From CALKGK01 sp964649515 (lineage in GTDB: Bacteria > Bacteroidota > Bacteroidia > Flavobacteriales_D > Sanyastnellaceae): DNA of 64,000 bases. This document shows positions 61,081-64,000 of the stretch, piece by piece. A model generated the notes under the pieces. That model searched no databases, had not been told where the DNA came from, and saw only the letters and a program-made list of their open reading frames with translations. Location: the NCBI GenBank assembly GCA_964649515.1, contig CAZYPV010000004.1:1-64000 (forward strand), given 5' to 3'. Position 1 is the stretch's first letter. Each line of letters opens with the position of its first letter. The translations under genes and the position numbers were made by a program.

Positions 61081-61523
61081 GAAACTACTTCTTCCATCTG
61101 CTGATATTGTCCTTGTTGGTGCTCACCTCCTGCGAAAAAGAAGAAGCATTAGACCCCGTGCCCAGCATTGAGTTCAAGAGCATTTCTGCCAGTGAAGTTG
61201 AGAACTTCAACAATCAATTGATTGTGAAAATTGGCTATAAGGATGAGGATGGAGATCTTGGGGAACAGGATCCTGACAGCTATTCACTCCGTATTCGCGA
61301 TGCCCGTTTAAATGATTTTGATTGGTACCACGTACCTCCATTAACCCCTTCAAATGAAGCCCTAAACATTGAAGGAGAGTTTGAAATTGAATTGAATGCC
61401 CTTTTTCTTTTGGGAAATGGAGACCAAGAAAGCACCACCCTCTCGTTTCAGCTCAGGGACCGCGCTGGGAATTGGAGCAACACCGTTCAATCTCCGCTCA
61501 TTCTTATTCTTGATAGCCTCTAA
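61077..61523 (+). CDS. Small Ig-like lipoprotein
   Basis: A 148-residue lipoprotein (LTSC, Cys19) whose body is one beta-sandwich-like domain (IVKIGYKDEDGDLGEQDPDS, then LSFQLRDRAGNWSN), similar to bacterial Ig/cadherin-like folds with an acidic, possibly calcium-binding loop. It is coupled to the cytochrome-like gene by ATGA and precedes the giant CUB/repeat gene by 5 bases. No family name or function can be given. Confidence 0.75.
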   Translation: MRNYFFHLLILSLLVLTSCEKEEALDPVPSIEFKSISASEVENFNNQLIVKIGYKDEDGDLGEQDPDSYSLRIRDARLNDFDWYHVPPLTPSNEALNIEGEFEIELNALFLLGNGDQESTTLSFQLRDRAGNWSNTVQSPLILILDSL

Positions 61524-61528
61524 GCATC

Positions 61529-64000
61529 ATGATGAAACGCTGCTTACATACCCTGTTCTTCATGGTGCTGATGATTCCGGTGAGTGCTCAATTACCGGAA
61601 TACAACATAGACAACTTATTGGTGACCGATTGTGACGGCTTTCTATATGACAGTGGTGGACAAGACGATCCTTACGGGAATAACGAAAACCTCACCTTCA
61701 CCATTTCCAGCGGAGCTCCAATTACCGCCAGCTTTCTTGAAGAAATTTGCATTGAAGACGGATTTGATTTTCTGAACGTTTACGATGGACTCGATGAAAC
61801 CGCACCGCTCATTGCGAGCATTACCGGAGCTAACTATATTCCTGGTGACCTCATCGCCAATTCTGGGAACATGACCCTCGTGTTTAGTTCAGATCAATCG
61901 GCAAGCTATTGTGGGTTTGCACTACTTTGGAATACGAATGCCATTCCTCCCGTCCCCCCCAACTTGAGTTTGGCAGAAGCGGTGAATTGTGAAGATGGAG
62001 TCATTTCAGTTGACTTTTCAAGCAACATTGCATGCACTTGGCTCTATCCAGACAGTGTTCAAATTCTGGGTGAAGACGACCTCAGCGTGAACCTTCTTAA
62101 CCTGAATTGCAGCAACGACAGCACAAACAATGTATTATTCAATACCACTCCCGCTTTTGACCGAAACTGTCCTTATGTGCTTGATTTGGTTTTGGGAATA
62201 CCAGACAACTGCGACTCGATATGGCTCTTTCATCGGACACTCAATTTTGAAGTGAGTGATTGCGGCATCAATGCAACGCTAATTTTGGATCCTGAAGAGA
62301 TTTGTGCTGGTCAATGCACCAGTATTACAGCTGAAGTAGAAGGATGCTACAACTACACTTTTGACTGGGATGCTGGTCTTCCATCTGGCCCAGGTCCCCA
62401 CCTCATTTGTCCGGAAACCAACACCACTTACAGCGTTACCATCACGGAGGTCGAGACCGGTAATGCTGAAGTATTCTCTATTGACGTTGATGTCACGAAC
62501 GCGGGAATTCAGTTCGAAAATCAATCGGTTTGTCAAAGTCTGCCCGGATTTGAACTGAGTGCATCAACACCAGGAGGAGCATGGTTTGGAAATGGAATTC
62601 AAGATGAAGATACCGGATTTTTCGAACCGGATTCAGCCATGGCTGGAGTCAACACCATCTACTACGTTATCAGTGAAAGTTGTTTTGACAGCGTGCTGAT
62701 TGACATCATCCCCATTGATGCTGGAATTGCAGATGCAGCTTGTCCTGGTGCGGCCCCTTTTCAACTTGAAGGAACGCCCTTTGGAGGCATCTGGGACGGT
62801 CCGTTCACCAACCCCAGCGGCATTTTCGACCCCAGCACCGTTGGGAGCTATGAAGTATATTACACCATTAATGGCTGTGAAGACACCTTGGAAGTGAATG
62901 TTGAGGAGATCTTGGGCACCTTTGATCTTGGTGAAATGTGTCAAAGCCTCTTTCCCGACACCCTCGATTTCTCTCCTTTGGGAGGAACGTGGATTGGTCC
63001 TGGGTTTGAAGACGATTTTTATGGTGTTTTCGCCCCTGAAAATGTCCCCCCTGGGAATTATGACCTGCTCTACGAAGTCAACGGTTGCGACCAAATATTC
63101 ACTGTAGAAATCAAGGAAGTGAATACAGGTAGGCGCGTTCGAACGAGCTGTCCTGAACAAGATCCATTCATCCCCTTTCCAAACTTCACCCCGCTTGGAG
63201 GCACATGGGAGGGAACAGGAATTACCGACCAAACCGCCGGCACCTTCGACCCGGGAATAGTGCCCAATGATTTTTGGAGCGAGTTGATTTACTATGCCCC
63301 AAACGGTTGTACCGATACCATTTTCAATTACAATCGGCAAACCATCATTGGCTTTGATACCGCCTATGCGTGCATTGATGAACCTGCCATTGGTTTGTAT
63401 GAAGACAATGTGGGCAACCTACCTTGGGGAGGCGATTGGACGGGCAATGGCGTCACCAACCCAGAAGACAACTACTATGAATTTACCGCTCAATTGGCAG
63501 GAGTAGGAAGTCATCTTCTCACGTATGAAGTGAACACTTGTGCCGATACTGCGCGCGTATTTGTTTTCCCCACCACCTTACAAGTGGAAAGTTACGAGCT
63601 CTGCTCCAACGAAGCCCCCTTCCTACTTGATCCGAGCATTAACCCAGGAGGAACTTGGACGGGCCCAGGTGTGATTGACGCTGCAACCGGGATGTTTGAC
63701 CCAAGTCAAGCACCAGAAGGAGAGCATTACATTGTTTGGGATACACCGTCGGGCTGCAGCGACTCCGTATTGGTTCGAATCGAAACCTTTCAACAGGCCA
63801 CGATTGAAGGGCTCAATGAAGTTTATTGTTATCAAGATCTTTTACTGAATATCAACCTGTTTCCTTCGGGAGGAACATTTAGTGGTCCGACAGATGAAAA
63901 CAACATCAACCCAGCCAACCTTGGCGCTGGAGAACACACCTTCGCCTATGCTTATTCGGGGGATTATTGCATGAGCGACACCAGTATTACCGTACTTGTA
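61529..64000 (+). CDS. Giant secreted CUB and repeat-domain protein (3' end beyond window)
   Basis: ATG 61529 (or 61532) opens 824 codons with no stop before the right edge. A signal peptide (LHTLFFMVLMIPVSAQ) precedes a CUB-like domain (residues about 30-140: CDGFLYDSGG, NVYDGLDE, SSDQSASYCGF). Two less clear domains follow. From about residue 345 there are seven units of about 70 residues with the core GG(T/A/D)W-x-G-x-G and a following GC-x-D-(T/S). Such architecture usually ends in a gliding-motility-associated or T9SS C-terminal domain, which is not visible here. Confidence 0.85.
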   Translation, partial: MMKRCLHTLFFMVLMIPVSAQLPEYNIDNLLVTDCDGFLYDSGGQDDPYGNNENLTFTISSGAPITASFLEEICIEDGFDFLNVYDGLDETAPLIASITGANYIPGDLIANSGNMTLVFSSDQSASYCGFALLWNTNAIPPVPPNLSLAEAVNCEDGVISVDFSSNIACTWLYPDSVQILGEDDLSVNLLNLNCSNDSTNNVLFNTTPAFDRNCPYVLDLVLGIPDNCDSIWLFHRTLNFEVSDCGINATLILDPEEICAGQCTSITAEVEGCYNYTFDWDAGLPSGPGPHLICPETNTTYSVTITEVETGNAEVFSIDVDVTNAGIQFENQSVCQSLPGFELSASTPGGAWFGNGIQDEDTGFFEPDSAMAGVNTIYYVISESCFDSVLIDIIPIDAGIADAACPGAAPFQLEGTPFGGIWDGPFTNPSGIFDPSTVGSYEVYYTINGCEDTLEVNVEEILGTFDLGEMCQSLFPDTLDFSPLGGTWIGPGFEDDFYGVFAPENVPPGNYDLLYEVNGCDQIFTVEIKEVNTGRRVRTSCPEQDPFIPFPNFTPLGGTWEGTGITDQTAGTFDPGIVPNDFWSELIYYAPNGCTDTIFNYNRQTIIGFDTAYACIDEPAIGLYEDNVGNLPWGGDWTGNGVTNPEDNYYEFTAQLAGVGSHLLTYEVNTCADTARVFVFPTTLQVESYELCSNEAPFLLDPSINPGGTWTGPGVIDAATGMFDPSQAPEGEHYIVWDTPSGCSDSVLVRIETFQQATIEGLNEVYCYQDLLLNINLFPSGGTFSGPTDENNINPANLGAGEHTFAYAYSGDYCMSDTSITVLV
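62560..64000 (+). repeat. Coding repeats of the GGxWxGxG type
   Basis: Seven units begin near 62572, 62783, 62983, 63199, 63430, 63649 and 63869, spaced about 200-230 bases. Each encodes P(x)GG-x-W-x-G-(P/N)G, then (G)-x-F-x-P, then a YY/YE strand and NGC-x-D or a similar Cys turn. The array continues past the window. Confidence 0.8.

Noticed and set aside
62633..63340. Open frame of 235 codons on the minus strand
   Set aside because: Antisense to the giant repeat protein; its apparent periodicity mirrors the sense-strand repeats.

Overview
This is a gene-dense chromosomal window from a member of the Bacteroidota, most likely a marine, carotenoid-pigmented flavobacterium. Genus cannot be fixed from the sequence. 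Supporting signs are: type IX secretion (T9SS) C-terminal sorting domains, a fused SecDF, the bacillithiol enzyme BshB1, DUF5606 and an HsdR_N-like protein next to holA, a long-form IspH, and a saproxanthin/myxol-type carotenoid cluster. Many upstream regions carry the Bacteroidetes -7 box TAnnTTTG, and recognisable Shine-Dalgarno sites are scarce. There is one tRNA gene (His). I see no rRNA, insertion sequence, prophage, integrase or CRISPR array, and no gene-free stretch longer than about 300 bases.

Layout. 1-4.0 kb (minus): amn, holA, hemE and an OmpA-family gene cut by the left edge, packed as one operon. 4.0-6.7 kb (plus): HsdR_N-like nuclease-fold protein, DUF5606 protein, M3 oligopeptidase. 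6.7-10.2 kb (minus): dinB, 3-hydroxyacyl-CoA dehydrogenase, secreted M43 protease. 10.2-17.3 kb (plus): voltage-gated-type K+ channel with a zinc ribbon, long-chain acyl-CoA ligase, PAP2 phosphatase, CrcB, PafA-type phosphatase, M61 peptidase. 17.4-19.7 kb: an island of seven very small membrane proteins (two DUF2752, CCC-motif, DUF2085, a Gly/Ala-rich protein, two TM2). 19.7-30.1 kb: DUF4159 protein, SecDF, TatA, Ca/Na antiporter, AlkB, PanB, RluA-type pseudouridine synthase, TrxB, VanY-like peptidase, CorA, tRNA-His. 30.1-35.0 kb: glycosyltransferase plus flippase, BshB1 plus exported glutathione peroxidase, M23/LysM hydrolase.

35.0-41.7 kb is a tightly coupled carotenoid operon: crtI, crtB, an unknown secreted protein, idi, a crtD-like desaturase, a cruF-like hydratase, crtZ and a fused lycopene cyclase. 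Most junctions overlap by 4 bases. The gene set predicts a monocyclic hydroxylated carotenoid of the saproxanthin/myxol type. crtE is absent here. 41.7-49.4 kb: two tandem rhomboids, MutL and a small membrane protein, IspH, two orphan secreted proteins, and a saccharopine-dehydrogenase-like enzyme.

49.5-54.0 kb is an envelope operon: DUF4476 protein, CsgG-like lipoprotein, LPP20 lipoprotein, third lipoprotein. 54-64 kb holds two very large secreted repeat proteins flanking a compact operon: two related small lipoproteins, a Tat-exported DUF1501 protein, a CX4CH cytochrome-like lipoprotein and an Ig-like lipoprotein. That operon looks like a reduced, lipoprotein-based counterpart of the planctomycete DUF1501/DUF1549/PSCyt1 gene sets. 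Together with the small-membrane-protein island it is the strongest candidate here for an uncharacterised system.
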